Of a stretch of 64,000 bases of DNA, positions 8,715 to 17,000 are shown one piece after another. Made by a program: the position numbers and the translations under genes. Below the pieces are notes generated by a model. The model searched no databases, was not told the origin of the DNA, and was given only the letters and a program-made list of their open reading frames with translations. Positions within the stretch are counted from its first letter, which is position 1. The number at the start of each line of letters is the position of its first letter. Origin of the DNA: Clostridia bacterium (GTDB taxonomy: Bacteria; Bacillota; Clostridia; UBA1381; UBA9506); assembly GCA_017549205.1 (NCBI GenBank), contig JAFYVH010000001.1:1-64000 (forward strand). Reading direction: 5' to 3'.

Positions 8715-9406
8715 TTAGCCTCCTCTCTTTTTATCAGCCTCGACAAATGGCATAAGCTCCGCCATAATGTCCTCGGCTGTTCTTTCTTTTTTTGCTTTGG
8801 GCTGCGGTGCGTCGGAGTCCGAAAGTACGAGCTTTATAAACTCGTCGTACTCCATAACCTCGAGCCCAGGTTTAACTTTTGATATTGCATAATTTACGAG
8901 CCATAGAGGGAAAAGCCGCTTTTCAAGCTCGAGCTTTTGTGCGTTTGCCTCCTCTTTGTTGGCATAAGAAAGCAGCTCACCGAGAGCCGATAACGGTAGA
9001 CTCTCGATAAGCTGCCAATCGTAGTATTTATGCAGTAGCGTTAAGCTCCTTGCTCTACTTTCTTTCGTAGAGCACGCTTGAAAAAACTTACGATACCCTC
9101 GTCGTTGATAATATCGTTAAGTACCTCCGCCGCGTCGCGCTTTTCTGCCTCCTCGATAGAAATATCGTAATAGGCTGCAACCAGGGGCGGCAGGTCGTCG
9201 GCAATTTTCCCGAGCTGTGGGGTAAGTTCCGCGAAAATCTCGCAGGCGAGTACGCCTACCTTTTCACGGGAAAACTGCAATTTTACCTCTTTTGCGTCCT
9301 TTACCTCGTCGAAAATGTCAAGCTCTTTGAGCATTTCTACGACGGGCTTAATATCAAGTTTGCCTACGATTTTAAGCAAAATAGGCATAGCTTTAATTGT
9401 TAGCAT
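8715..9406 (-). CDS. Tail assembly chaperone, long form made by -1 frameshift (gpGT-like)
   Basis: A -1 frame overlaps the end of the short chaperone gene and stays open for 115 codons to the stop at 8715-8717. It has no ATG before codon ~68 and no ribosome site of its own, and it fills the otherwise empty stretch between the chaperone and the tape measure. Upstream zero-frame codons CGA AAG AAA GTA (9067 down to 9056) allow Lys-tRNA on AAG to slip back onto AAA. The product would be ~230 residues: 114-115 from the short form plus a helical tail (LTLLHKYYDWQLIESLPLS, LFPLWLVNYAISKVKPG). The same arrangement is conserved in lambda gpG/gpGT and Firmicutes siphophages, where the long form binds the tape measure. 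Confidence 0.82.
9041..9406 (-). CDS. Tail assembly chaperone, short form (gpG-like)
   Basis: 121 residues, starting MLTIKAMPILLKIVGKLDIKP, with AAGGAGGAG upstream of the ATG at 9406. It is mostly helical with a central FSREKVGVLACEIFAELTPQLGKIADDLPPLVAAYY core, and its length and position between the tail tube and the tape measure suit the gpG-type chaperone that coats the tape measure before tube polymerisation. The zero-frame product ends VEQGA just after the proposed slip site; a minority of ribosomes would continue in the -1 frame to make the long form. Confidence 0.85.
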   Translation of the reverse strand: MLTIKAMPILLKIVGKLDIKPVVEMLKELDIFDEVKDAKEVKLQFSREKVGVLACEIFAELTPQLGKIADDLPPLVAAYYDISIEEAEKRDAAEVLNDIINDEGIVSFFKRALRKKVEQGA

Positions 9407-9431
9407 TGTGGCTCCTCCTTAAATTCTTGTA

Positions 9432-10067
9432 TTATTCCTCGGTTTCGTCGCCGCTTTCTGCGGGCTGTCCGCCCTCATTGCTTGCGGCTGCGGCTGCTGC
9501 CTCGTCGTCAGTAGGCATAACGGGCGGCTTGTCGATTTCGGTAACCTCCCACAAATCGCCGTCGAGGTCGCTGTGCTTATAGTGAGCTAAAAACTCAAAG
9601 CCGAGCTCGCCCTCTGCTTTCTGTACTGCCTTTGCAGTAAAGCCCGTTTCGTGCATAGGGTTATAAATTACAATTTTCTTATATTTGCCGCCTATGAGCT
9701 TTGCAAACATTGTAACATTCTTGAGGTACGCCTCAAGAGGAATAACGCCCGTTTTCGGGTTTTTAATTGTCTTGCCGTCCTCGCTTGCGATAGTGCAGTT
9801 AGGAATAGCAAGCGCGAGGTTTTCCTGGCTCATACAAAGAGTAGTAACCTTAATAGAGGCTCCCTGCTCCTCGATAACCTGGGTACCCGCCGTCTTGCCG
9901 TGTTTTCCGTCAAAATCAATGTCGCGGACGGTTACAGTAGCGGCAAACTCTCCGCCGCCGCGAGTCGGAGCCAGGACGCGCTCGTCTGTTTCTCCGTAAT
10001 TGAGAAAAATAACCGACTCGTCAATCTGTATATTCTCAATTTGCTTTTTAGTGAGATTTGTAACCAT
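9432..10067 (-). CDS. Major tail tube protein
   Basis: 211 residues; AGGAGGTAACGCA precedes the ATG at 10067. It is beta-rich with GGGEFAATVTVRDIDFDGKHGKTAGTQ and MLTxCNVT-like VKTLCMSQEN blocks, as in Firmicutes siphophage tube proteins, and contains LEAYLKNVTMFAKLIGG and KKIVIYNPMHETGFTAKAVQKAEGELGFEFLAHY near the C terminus. The end is an Ala/Glu-rich acidic tail (EAAAAAASNEGGQPAE), probably disordered. Hexameric rings of this protein stack to form the tail. Its position, directly after the tail terminator and before the chaperone, is decisive. Confidence 0.88.
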   Translation of the reverse strand: MVTNLTKKQIENIQIDESVIFLNYGETDERVLAPTRGGGEFAATVTVRDIDFDGKHGKTAGTQVIEEQGASIKVTTLCMSQENLALAIPNCTIASEDGKTIKNPKTGVIPLEAYLKNVTMFAKLIGGKYKKIVIYNPMHETGFTAKAVQKAEGELGFEFLAHYKHSDLDGDLWEVTEIDKPPVMPTDDEAAAAAASNEGGQPAESGDETEE

Positions 10068-10078
10068 TGCGTTACCTC

Positions 10079-10456
10079 CTAATAGTAGAATAATCTTGCC
10101 GACATAGACAAGCGACGGTGCGCTATATCAAACTCGCTGTCGGCTACGGTATTTTGGTTATCAAAGCCGATATGCCCGTACAAGCCAGGCGCGGCAATGA
10201 TTGCATTATAAAGCCCGTTGCGGAGGTTGTCGCACGCCCTCTCGAGTTCTACTGTTGCCTCGGGTTTCTTTTCGTCCGCCCAAACATCAATATAGAAAGA
10301 GGCGAGGTCGCCGCTTTCAAGGTCAATAATGTTAATGCCGCTTACTACCGCATACGGAAACGCCGTTTTTGTCGGTGCCTCGTCGTATGTGGTCGGCAGA
10401 ATACTATTAACCCGCTCCGTAAGAGCTTTTATAAACGCCTCTGTATTTACTTTCAT
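10079..10456 (-). CDS. Tail terminator / tail completion protein
   Basis: 125 residues. The layout (helix KALTERVNSILPTTYDEAP, strand FPYAVVSGINIID, strand ASFYIDVWADEKKPEATVELERACDNLRNGLY, then IAHRRLSMSARLFYY) matches small tail-terminator proteins (DUF3168-like) that cap the tube at the head side. It lies between head closure and tail tube genes with short spacers. The family name is inferred mainly from position and fold pattern; it could instead be annotated as a generic minor capsid or head-tail protein. A GGAGGC lies upstream of the ATG at 10456. Confidence 0.72.
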   Translation of the reverse strand: MKVNTEAFIKALTERVNSILPTTYDEAPTKTAFPYAVVSGINIIDLESGDLASFYIDVWADEKKPEATVELERACDNLRNGLYNAIIAAPGLYGHIGFDNQNTVADSEFDIAHRRLSMSARLFYY

Positions 10457-10478
10457 AGGGCGCAGCCTCCTTTCGCTT

Positions 10479-10784
10479 TTAGCTTTCGACTACTAAAGCC
10501 TGGCAAATGAGCTCGAGGCACTCGTTTTTTACGGGATATGTACGGATAATACGGTACATCTTGCCGTTATACTCAAAGTGTCCCTCGCCGTTATAGTCAA
10601 GCTCTTTTATCTCTACGCAAAGCTCGGGGCGGTAGCCCTGGGCTTGTGCCTGGTAAAACTCGTTTCTCTTAACGCCTTTAGAATTACAAAAAACCTCTTG
10701 CTTTTCGTAGTCCTTGTAAGGCTTTCGGAGAGAGTCGAGCTTTTCCGTTTCGACGCACAAATAGCCAATATCACGCCATAACAT
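10479..10784 (-). CDS. Head closure / head-tail adaptor protein
   Basis: 101 residues, starting MLWRDIGYLCVETEKLDSLRKP. The pattern (RNEFYQAQAQGYRPELCVEIKELDYNGE, then a beta hairpin ending KMYRIIRTYPVKNECLELICQ) is the usual form of small SPP1 gp16/HK97 gp7-type closure proteins: a small beta barrel that plugs the connector after packaging. It starts 3 bases after the connector stop. An HK97 gp10-like protein, often found next, is not seen here, so the set is slightly reduced or that role is merged. Confidence 0.78.
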   Translation of the reverse strand: MLWRDIGYLCVETEKLDSLRKPYKDYEKQEVFCNSKGVKRNEFYQAQAQGYRPELCVEIKELDYNGEGHFEYNGKMYRIIRTYPVKNECLELICQALVVES

Positions 10785-10786
10785 AG

Positions 10787-11086
10787 CTACGCCTCCTTTG
10801 TGTATTCGTCCGATAACTGCAAATGCTTTTTGAGCATTTGATAGCTGTTTTGGTATTTCTCTGCCTCCGAGTTATCGAGTCCAAATTCTCCCTTAACATA
10901 GAGGAAAACGGCGCGCCGTATAAGCGCGTCGCTTTCGCTCTCTGCTTTGGAGGCGATAATGCCGCCTAATTTGAGGTCGGCGCGCGCCGCCTCGATTAAA
11001 TCGACTATTTCGTCGTCCGAGGCGTTATGTTTTATGCGCACATATCGGCGAGCGTCATAAATAAACTGCTGCGATATGTTCGCCAT
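10787..11086 (-). CDS. Head-tail connector protein (HK97 gp6-like)
   Basis: 99 residues, starting MANISQQFIYDARRYVRIKHNASDDEIVDLIEAA. The helical pattern with KHNASDDEI...DLIEAARADLKLGGI and the AVFLYVKGEFGLDNSEAEKYQNSYQMLKKHLQ C-terminal half match the gp6-like connector (phage_connect_1 type) that forms the ring under the portal. It follows the major capsid gene by 18 bases, the expected place. Confidence 0.85.
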   Translation of the reverse strand: MANISQQFIYDARRYVRIKHNASDDEIVDLIEAARADLKLGGIIASKAESESDALIRRAVFLYVKGEFGLDNSEAEKYQNSYQMLKKHLQLSDEYTKEA

Positions 11087-11104
11087 AGGTCAGCCCTCCG
11101 TTAA

Positions 11105-12244
11105 TTAGGCAGTAGCCTTAACGAGCTTAACAAATGCCTCTACAGCCTGCACCTTGCCGTCAAACATAGCGCAGCCGAGGAAGTCGTAAGCGTTTTCGCG
11201 TGTTACAAACTGTGAGGTTACTGTAATATCCTCGGGCATATTGCCAAGATAGCCTCTGTAGATATTACCGAGGAAAGCCTCGTGAGCTGTAATTCTGTCG
11301 TCAAAGCTAACGGGGTAGCCCATTACGCGGTATACGCCGTTGTCCTCTGTGATAATGTTGTCTTTGCTGTTATCCATAAGCGGGTGGAAGTCGGTAAAGA
11401 AAGTAGCTTTAGACATAAGCCACTCCGCGCCGTTGTCGTAGCCGCCGTTAAGCAGAGCTACAAGCGCGCGTACATTTGCCGCAGAAAGAGAGCCCGTCTT
11501 TGCAACAGAGATAGAGTTTGTAGCGTCCCAGGTAATTTTGTCAATGCCCTGCGCCTCGCTGTTGCCGCTGCCGAAAATAATTAACTTGCCAATCTGTTCC
11601 GCAACCTTGCGGGAGATTTTATTAACAAGCCAATTCTCGAAAGCGTCAATAGACATTTTCTCAACAGACTTTGAAATAGTAACGAGCTTTGTTACCTCAT
11701 AGCCTGCCAATACAACATCTACGAGCTTGTCGTCGTCGGCTGTGATTACTGCGCCCTCTGCGTGAGTTTTAGCGTCTGTAGTAGTTCCCTCTGCGGGTAC
11801 CTTTACGCCGCCAGGCACGCGGAGCAAGTCGATTTTATCGAGCAAAGGACAATACTGTTTTACTTTCTCGATAATCTTGTTTTGTGTGATAGTAGGTACA
11901 GCAGCACCAACGGAGCCCGTAGCTGTGGTAAGGGCTCTTGTTTCTGCCTCGGAGAGTTCAAGCCCTCTAATGCTGCGGAGCCAAGCGGTACGGTATTCCT
12001 TTTCGCCGTCCTCGCTGTTGTCTGCGCGAGTTGCTACGGGGTTTGTAATTTCGGTTGCAGGGATAACTCCCGCATTGATACCGTCAGCTGTAGCCTTTCT
12101 CTTTTCAAGCTGCGAAAACTCGTCGTTAAGTTCGCGCAGTTCCTTTTCGATTTCGTCGAGGTTTACCTCGTCTGTGCCCTGGAGCATTGCGCGGAGCTCT
12201 GCTTTACGGGCGTTAATTTCCTGCATACGCTTAATAATGTTCAT
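11105..12244 (-). CDS. Major capsid protein, HK97 fold
   Basis: 379 residues from the ATG at 12244, which has AAGGAG 7-8 bases upstream; six residues of upstream open frame are ignored. The N-terminal ~60 residues form a coiled-coil delta/scaffold domain (NARKAELRAMLQG, ELRELNDEFSQLEKRKA) removed by the protease in HK97-type heads. The mature part has the HK97 features ENWLVNKISRKVAEQIGKLI (spine-helix region), KATFFTDFHPLMD, VMGYPVSFDD and a C-terminal FDGKVQAVEAFVKL. It forms the icosahedral shell. Neighbours: protease 32 bases upstream, connector downstream. Confidence 0.93.
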   Translation of the reverse strand: MNIIKRMQEINARKAELRAMLQGTDEVNLDEIEKELRELNDEFSQLEKRKATADGINAGVIPATEITNPVATRADNSEDGEKEYRTAWLRSIRGLELSEAETRALTTATGSVGAAVPTITQNKIIEKVKQYCPLLDKIDLLRVPGGVKVPAEGTTTDAKTHAEGAVITADDDKLVDVVLAGYEVTKLVTISKSVEKMSIDAFENWLVNKISRKVAEQIGKLIIFGSGNSEAQGIDKITWDATNSISVAKTGSLSAANVRALVALLNGGYDNGAEWLMSKATFFTDFHPLMDNSKDNIITEDNGVYRVMGYPVSFDDRITAHEAFLGNIYRGYLGNMPEDITVTSQFVTRENAYDFLGCAMFDGKVQAVEAFVKLVKATA

Positions 12245-12276
12245 AGTGTAACTCCTTTTCAAAATAGTTTTTTGGT

Positions 12277-12879
12277 TTAACAGTAGGTCAAAGCTATTAG
12301 CTTTCGGCGGCGTGAGCGTTCCTCCAAAGCTCTAAACTCTTTCTCGTGCTCCTCCGAAAAAAAGCTCCTTGCCGTTGTTATGCTTGTTTCGTTGTATGCG
12401 GCAAAGTCCACCGCCGAAACATCAAACAGCTTTTTTATTTTAGTTATCGTCCTTGTATGGGTTTCTCTGTCGTAAGAGCACTCCCGTACAATAAACGAAA
12501 AACTCATTTTATCAACGCGGCGTTTAAGTACATCACGGTGTAAATTGCGGTGCCGCTCGTCCTCTTTATCGAGGTACGCCGCAATGTCAAGCCCTCTATC
12601 CGATACGGAATAATCAAGGGACTTGTTACGGGTACGGGCATATACAGTAGAGTCGTTCTGCCCGTGATTGCGATTGAAAATAAAGTCCGACATATCGCAG
12701 CCGTCAAGAGCTCCGCGAGCTATAACCTCTTTGTACTGTACGCCGTCTATTTCGCAAATTACGGTAGGGGTATCAAATACAATAGGGGTACCTCTCAAGG
12801 TAAGCTCGTCGCTGTTTTCGTCGGGAGTAGTAAACGGAGCCGCTGCTCTGTACTCCCTCTCGTTTGGTTTATAAGGCAT
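12277..12879 (-). CDS. Prohead protease, HK97 (peptidase U35) family
   Basis: 200 residues. The typical order is seen: LRGTPIVFDTPTVI near residue 30, the E/VIARGALDGCDMSDFIFNR segment, NHGQ with the expected catalytic His near residue 72, and KMSFSFIV with the expected catalytic Ser near residue 127, then VSAVDFAAYNETSI. The enzyme cleaves the capsid delta domain during maturation. The start ATG is one base after the portal stop region, with GAGGAGGACG serving as ribosome site inside the portal end, so the two are translationally coupled. Confidence 0.92.
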   Translation of the reverse strand: MPYKPNEREYRAAAPFTTPDENSDELTLRGTPIVFDTPTVICEIDGVQYKEVIARGALDGCDMSDFIFNRNHGQNDSTVYARTRNKSLDYSVSDRGLDIAAYLDKEDERHRNLHRDVLKRRVDKMSFSFIVRECSYDRETHTRTITKIKKLFDVSAVDFAAYNETSITTARSFFSEEHEKEFRALEERSRRRKLIALTYC

Positions 12880-12881
12880 AA

Positions 12882-14189
12882 TTATTCGTCCTCCTCTCCG
12901 TCTTTCTCGCCCTTTTTAGGTGCCGCAGGGGGTGCGGTATCGTCGTCGGGGTTTCCCTCGTCGTCGGGCGGCGTTTTTTCTTTGCCCTTGTCGCCTAATT
13001 GGTACTCGTCCGCTTTGGCAGCATTAACCATATTAAGCGTTTGTACGCGGCGTTTACCCTCCTCGCCGCCAATAGGCGGAAAGCCGAGCGTTACTAATGC
13101 CTGGTCGAGCATTAAGCCGCCGATTTCGGATAAATATTTAACCGCTGCGAGCTTGTCGGAGAGTTTCGCATATTGGAGCTTGTTTCCCTCTGCGACAATT
13201 TCGTTACCAAAGCCGCGCTCTTTGCGGGTAAAGAAACAATTTGTAAAAGCCTGCTCAAGCTGCATATAAAACGGCTTGATTTCTCCGTCGTAAAAGTCGT
13301 CCTCCTGGTCGGGAGTAGCTTTATTCTGCACGATATTTTCGTTAGTTCCGAGGTAGTCGTATATTTCGGTCTTGATATATTGGAGCTGTCCCTGCGGTAA
13401 CGGTGTTTGCTTGTCCTGGATAGGGGTATAATCGTACTTGTTGTCAGTAACAATAACGCCCGCTCCGTTGTTTTCCATTTTGAGGTTATCTCTTATAAAG
13501 TCGTCGCGGCGAGCTTTTAAGTCCTCTGTTTTGGTAGAGGCTGCTACTTTCAAAATACCGCGTACAACCGCTACAAGCTCGGCAAATTTCCCCATAGATT
13601 GATTAAAAGTGTCCGCTGTTTTTAATACGGGCAAAATAGCCTCGTTACTGCTGCCGAAAAGCTCGTTATCTGCAAACATTGAGCCGATATGTATAATATC
13701 TGTGTACGGGAAAGTGTAAGTTTTTCCGTTGTAGAAACGAAATTTTAAGTATAGCTCTCCCTGGTGCTCAAGCAGCTTTATTTCCTGGGCGTTGATGTTA
13801 TACATAGCCTGGAGCTTTCCCGTAAACTCGTCCCATACGGGAAAAATAAAAGCGTTATTATAGAGCTTATATTGCGCAGCGAGTCGGTAATAAAACTTAT
13901 ACGCCGTAGTCAACGGGTTAGGCTGATACTGCAAAATATAATTAAGATTGCTGCCCTCTACATCTTGCAGCTTTCCGTCGCCCTTGCGAATATGTCGCGG
14001 CTGCACTCTTGCCGCCCTGCGGGCGAAAGAATGAATAGCAGCGCGGACGGTATTTACCTCCCAGGCGTTGCCCGAAAAAGGTACAAAATTTGTTTGATAG
14101 GAATTTAAGAGCTTATATTCGGTATAGCCCTCGAGAGCCTGCGGCTTTCTCCCGAAAATAGCCTCAAAAAGTCCTCTTTTTTCTTTCAT
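12882..14189 (-). CDS. Portal protein, HK97 family
   Basis: 435 residues from the ATG at 14189 (GGGGTGAG upstream, 4 bases after the terminase stop); an upstream ATG at 14222 lies inside terminase and is less likely. Motifs of the HK97/SPP1-like portal family are visible: VRAAIHSFARRAARVQPRHI, QYQPNPLTTAYKFYYRLAAQ, FIFPVWDEFTGKLQAMY, DIIHIGSMFADNELFGSS and the TNENIVQNKATPDQEDDFYDGEIKPF stretch. The C-terminal ~55 residues are Asp/Glu/Pro-rich and probably disordered. It forms the dodecameric DNA entry ring. Confidence 0.93.
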   Translation of the reverse strand: MKEKRGLFEAIFGRKPQALEGYTEYKLLNSYQTNFVPFSGNAWEVNTVRAAIHSFARRAARVQPRHIRKGDGKLQDVEGSNLNYILQYQPNPLTTAYKFYYRLAAQYKLYNNAFIFPVWDEFTGKLQAMYNINAQEIKLLEHQGELYLKFRFYNGKTYTFPYTDIIHIGSMFADNELFGSSNEAILPVLKTADTFNQSMGKFAELVAVVRGILKVAASTKTEDLKARRDDFIRDNLKMENNGAGVIVTDNKYDYTPIQDKQTPLPQGQLQYIKTEIYDYLGTNENIVQNKATPDQEDDFYDGEIKPFYMQLEQAFTNCFFTRKERGFGNEIVAEGNKLQYAKLSDKLAAVKYLSEIGGLMLDQALVTLGFPPIGGEEGKRRVQTLNMVNAAKADEYQLGDKGKEKTPPDDEGNPDDDTAPPAAPKKGEKDGEEDE

Positions 14190-14193
14190 TTGC

Positions 14194-15846
14194 TCACCCC
14201 ACATTATACATAAAGTCGTCAAAGTATTTTACATAGATAACCCAAGCATTAAGCAGGCTTACCGCCCCGTCTATACGGCGTTTGTCGGTTATCTTGACGG
14301 GTTGAATATTATTTAACCCGCTTTTCTTTACTGCCGTATTTGATAGGCACCAAAGCAAAATAGGGTTATTGTTATAATTAACTATCTTGTCGGCGAGAGC
14401 TGCGCCCATTTCTCGCATAGGTTGGCTCCAGGTAAAAGGTCCCTGCGCTACGGGCTCCATAGTAAAGCCGTTGTTTTTCATTTCCTCCACCCAATAGCCC
14501 GCTAACGCTCTATCGTAGCCGACTTTGAAAGCGTCTATAGAGTGCTCGTCGCGCATTTGACAAAACCAAGCTGTTACATCGGAAAAATTAACGCGATTGC
14601 CGTCGCAAATAGTAAGCAAGCCCCGCTCCGCCCAAAGGCGATACGGTGCCTCGTTTGTGTTTTTCTCCTCCAGGTGTTCTATACGCGCCTGCGGGAGGAA
14701 ATATTGCTGCAATACATAAACCGTTTTGTCGCCTGGTTTTCTTATAAGCAGCGTAGCCGCTGTTAAGTCGGTAGTAGCCGAGAGGTCGCAGCCGCCTATA
14801 GCGTATGTATTGTATACCTCGGACATATCGAAAGTAGCAGCGTTTTTAATTTCCTCAAAGGATAACCAAACATTGCTCTCGTTTTCGCGTATGTTAAAGT
14901 CTTTGCATAGTACGCCTGGTAAGTCGGCAGGGTTATTTTTTGCCCTCTCAACGAAAGCGGCAAGGGTTTTATACTGTTTGATTTTGCCGAGCCCTGGGTT
15001 TGCTTTTATCCACATTTGAGGGTTAGTCCACTCGTCGCGGCTGTCGAGCTCGTAGAGTATCGGCAAAAATGTATCGTCTTTTTTGGTACCGTCCGCGAGC
15101 TCACAAGCAAGCTCGTACATATTGTCAAAAATACACTCGCGTACAGTTCCCGCCGTTGTTATCATAACGACGAGTGGCTGCCTGCGGCTCGAGGTCGATT
15201 GTTTCATAACCTCGTATAGGTTTCTGTCGCGGATAGCGTGCAGCTCGTCTATAATAACAGCGTGAGAGTTCAAGCCGTCAAGTGTATTTGAGTCCGAGGC
15301 GAGAGCCTCGAAAATAGAGGAGGTAGCAGGGAAATAAACATCATTACGACGCTTTTTTATAACCGCCCGCAGCTCGGGCGATTGCTTAATCATATTGACA
15401 GCCTCGGTCAATACCTTTTTTGCCTGGTCTTTTTTGGTCGCTACGGAGTATATTTCCGCTGCGCCCTCATAGTCGGCAATGAGCATATATAACGCAATAC
15501 CCGATAGCAGGGTAGACTTACCGTTTTTTCGTCCACACAAAAACATAGTTTCGCGAAAACGACGGTAGCCCGTTTCCTTTTCAAGCCAACCGAAAAGCAG
15601 TTGTATAAATGCTTTTTGGAATAATTCGAGCTCAAGCGGAGCTCCGATAGTTCCCTGGGATTGCTTGCAAAAGGTTTCGATAAAGAGTATAGGTCGCTCG
15701 CCCGTTTCCTCGTCGAAATAATAGGGAAAGTCGGCAGGCGGTGCCTCCATTTCTGCAATAAGTCGAGAGTAGACAGCTTTAACACGCCTACTCGTTACAA
15801 TCTCGCCGCTCTCTATGCGGCTATAGTATTCTTTTACCCAATTCAA
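14194..15846 (-). CDS. terL: Terminase large subunit (terL)
   Basis: 550 residues. ATPase: Walker A GRKNGKST at ~105-112 and Walker B VIIDELH at ~197-203. Nuclease: GGCDLSATTDLTA at ~351-363 (first acidic ligand D354), a central DAFKVGYDRALAGYWVEEM block, and a late DKRRIDGAVSLLNAW with a conserved Asp. This is the Terminase_1 family typical of HK97-like cos phages, packaging DNA through the portal. The start overlaps the small-subunit stop (ATGA), and the HNH gene two genes upstream fits the HNH-TerS-TerL set required for cos cleavage in related phages. Confidence 0.95.
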   Translation of the reverse strand: MNWVKEYYSRIESGEIVTSRRVKAVYSRLIAEMEAPPADFPYYFDEETGERPILFIETFCKQSQGTIGAPLELELFQKAFIQLLFGWLEKETGYRRFRETMFLCGRKNGKSTLLSGIALYMLIADYEGAAEIYSVATKKDQAKKVLTEAVNMIKQSPELRAVIKKRRNDVYFPATSSIFEALASDSNTLDGLNSHAVIIDELHAIRDRNLYEVMKQSTSSRRQPLVVMITTAGTVRECIFDNMYELACELADGTKKDDTFLPILYELDSRDEWTNPQMWIKANPGLGKIKQYKTLAAFVERAKNNPADLPGVLCKDFNIRENESNVWLSFEEIKNAATFDMSEVYNTYAIGGCDLSATTDLTAATLLIRKPGDKTVYVLQQYFLPQARIEHLEEKNTNEAPYRLWAERGLLTICDGNRVNFSDVTAWFCQMRDEHSIDAFKVGYDRALAGYWVEEMKNNGFTMEPVAQGPFTWSQPMREMGAALADKIVNYNNNPILLWCLSNTAVKKSGLNNIQPVKITDKRRIDGAVSLLNAWVIYVKYFDDFMYNVG

Positions 15847-16211
15847 GGCTTTTTCGGTACCTTGTTCGGTTTAGTAGCAAACATCATAAGAGCCTGCCCC
15901 GCTTTGTCCGCCTCGGAGTTTGGCTCGAGGTCGGATAGCTGTTTAATGGTGGCATTATAATTCTTTACCATTGCGTTATAAGGCTGTAAAAGAGGGTGCG
16001 CTCTTTCGATTTTGTACGCGCCCTGCGGCATTTCAACGACGAGTCCGTCCTCGTTGATTTTTGCCTCCATATCCTCCAAAGAAACGAGCATATAAGCGGC
16101 TCGTTCAATCAATTTTTTTGCGATTTCGAGCTGTTCTTTGGGTAGATTTTTGTATATTTTCTTAATTCTGTTCTGCTCTTTTTTTTGTCGCGCATATAAT
16201 GTAGACTCCAC
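15843..16211 (-). CDS. terS: Terminase small subunit, P27-like
   Basis: 122 residues from a GTG at 16211 with AAAGGAG 7 bases upstream. The N terminus is very basic (RQKKEQNRIKKIYKNL), the middle helical (AKKLIERAAYMLVSLEDMEAKI), and the RAHPLLQPYNAMVKNYNATIKQLSDL block is the P27-family signature. It recognises the packaging site and feeds DNA to TerL; its stop overlaps the TerL start by four bases. Confidence 0.88.
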   Translation of the reverse strand: MESTLYARQKKEQNRIKKIYKNLPKEQLEIAKKLIERAAYMLVSLEDMEAKINEDGLVVEMPQGAYKIERAHPLLQPYNAMVKNYNATIKQLSDLEPNSEADKAGQALMMFATKPNKVPKKP

Positions 16212-16316
16212 TTAAAAACTCCTTTCTTTTGGTTTTGGGTAGGGGGGGTAATACACACAAGGGGCGGTCATAAAAGGGGCTTAAACACGGTTCATAAAAT
16301 ACAAGGTCAAACTTTT
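16212..16316 (-). other. Noncoding gap before TerS; candidate cos region
   Basis: 105 bases between the small HNH-adjacent gene and TerS with no open frame. It is bounded by homopolymer tracts: a run of 7 G at about 16,233-16,240 and a run of 8 G just past its right end (16,321-16,328). In HNH-TerS-TerL phages the cohesive-end site normally lies next to these genes, so this is the best candidate in the window, but no cut position can be read from the sequence. Confidence 0.3.
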
Positions 16317-16544
16317 TTAACGGGGGGGGATAGTTTGCTCTTGTGCGGCTGCTTTGTGTACCTCGATAGCAACAACATTGATAGCGTTAAGTATTAACTT
16401 TGTGCCCTCTACGGTATCGAGTAATACTGTGCCCTCCTCAAGCGCAGCAGCGAGCCGCTCTTGAAAGTCGTCTGTAGTTGCCTCGACATTGAAAGACAAT
16501 GCCGCGTTGCTTGTATATATAATTACCTCGCATACTTTGCTCAT
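16317..16544 (-). CDS. Small phage protein between HNH and TerS, unknown
   Basis: 75 residues. It starts MSKVCEVIIYTSNAALSFNVEA, overlaps the HNH stop by four bases (ATGA type) and ends in a C-rich stretch of the coding strand. The pattern of two strands, a short amphipathic helix (FQERLAAALEEG) and two further strands (TVLLDTVEGTKLILNAINVVAIEV) suggests a small alpha/beta fold. I do not recognise the family. Translational coupling to HNH suggests a packaging-region accessory protein. Confidence 0.65.
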   Translation of the reverse strand: MSKVCEVIIYTSNAALSFNVEATTDDFQERLAAALEEGTVLLDTVEGTKLILNAINVVAIEVHKAAAQEQTIPPR

Positions 16545-16840
16545 AGGTAGCCCTCTCTTTCTACGAGGTTTCCCTCGCTATCAAACATAAGCCCGCTTGC
16601 TGTAGCAGGCTGTCCCTCGTGCTCTATAGCGTGGCACTCACGGCATAGCAGCTCGAGGTTATCCTCGGAAAGCGTAATACTCGGGTTATCTATGTTGTGC
16701 GGTGTAAGGTGTATTTTGTGGTGTACTATTTCTCCAGGCTTACCACACCGTACACATAGCCCCAGGTCGCGCTTAAATATATATTCCCTGGTATCTCTCC
16801 AGGTCTTGCTTAAATAAAACTTGCGTGCAAACTCTTGCAT
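16541..16840 (-). CDS. HNH endonuclease
   Basis: 99 residues. It starts with the helical FARKFYLSKTWRDTREYIFKRD element found in phage terminase-associated HNH proteins. The metal/structural site is complete: CVRCG, IVHHKIHLTPHN (HH of the nuclease motif), LSEDNLELLCRECHAIEH (the N, CxxC and H). In HK97-type phages this protein is needed for specific cos cutting with terminase. The upstream spacing is unusual: no strong ribosome site is seen before the ATG at 16840. Confidence 0.9.
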   Translation of the reverse strand: MQEFARKFYLSKTWRDTREYIFKRDLGLCVRCGKPGEIVHHKIHLTPHNIDNPSITLSEDNLELLCRECHAIEHEGQPATASGLMFDSEGNLVEREGYL

Positions 16841-17000
16841 ATAACAGCGTCCCGCCCTCTCCGCCGTAGTGAGTGTTATATCTACTCCCGATACAACGAT
16901 AAAGCGAGCCGCTATTTGCAGCTCGCCTCAACCGTCTATTTCTACGGTATCAGTATACAGCAGCAAAAAGCAAGTTTCTATACAGCCTTTTTTCAAATGC
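16841..17000 (-). promoter_or_regulatory. Early/late junction with minus-strand hairpin
   Basis: 160 bases between the ArpU-like activator and HNH. On the minus strand a GCGAGC ... GCTCGC stem (about 16,901-16,928) is followed by only TTTA, so it is at best a weak terminator. A TATACT hexamer lies upstream (about 16,954) but has no matching -35 at the right distance, which would suit a late promoter needing the neighbouring activator. This is inferred from position; no experimentally defined ArpU site was matched. Confidence 0.3.
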
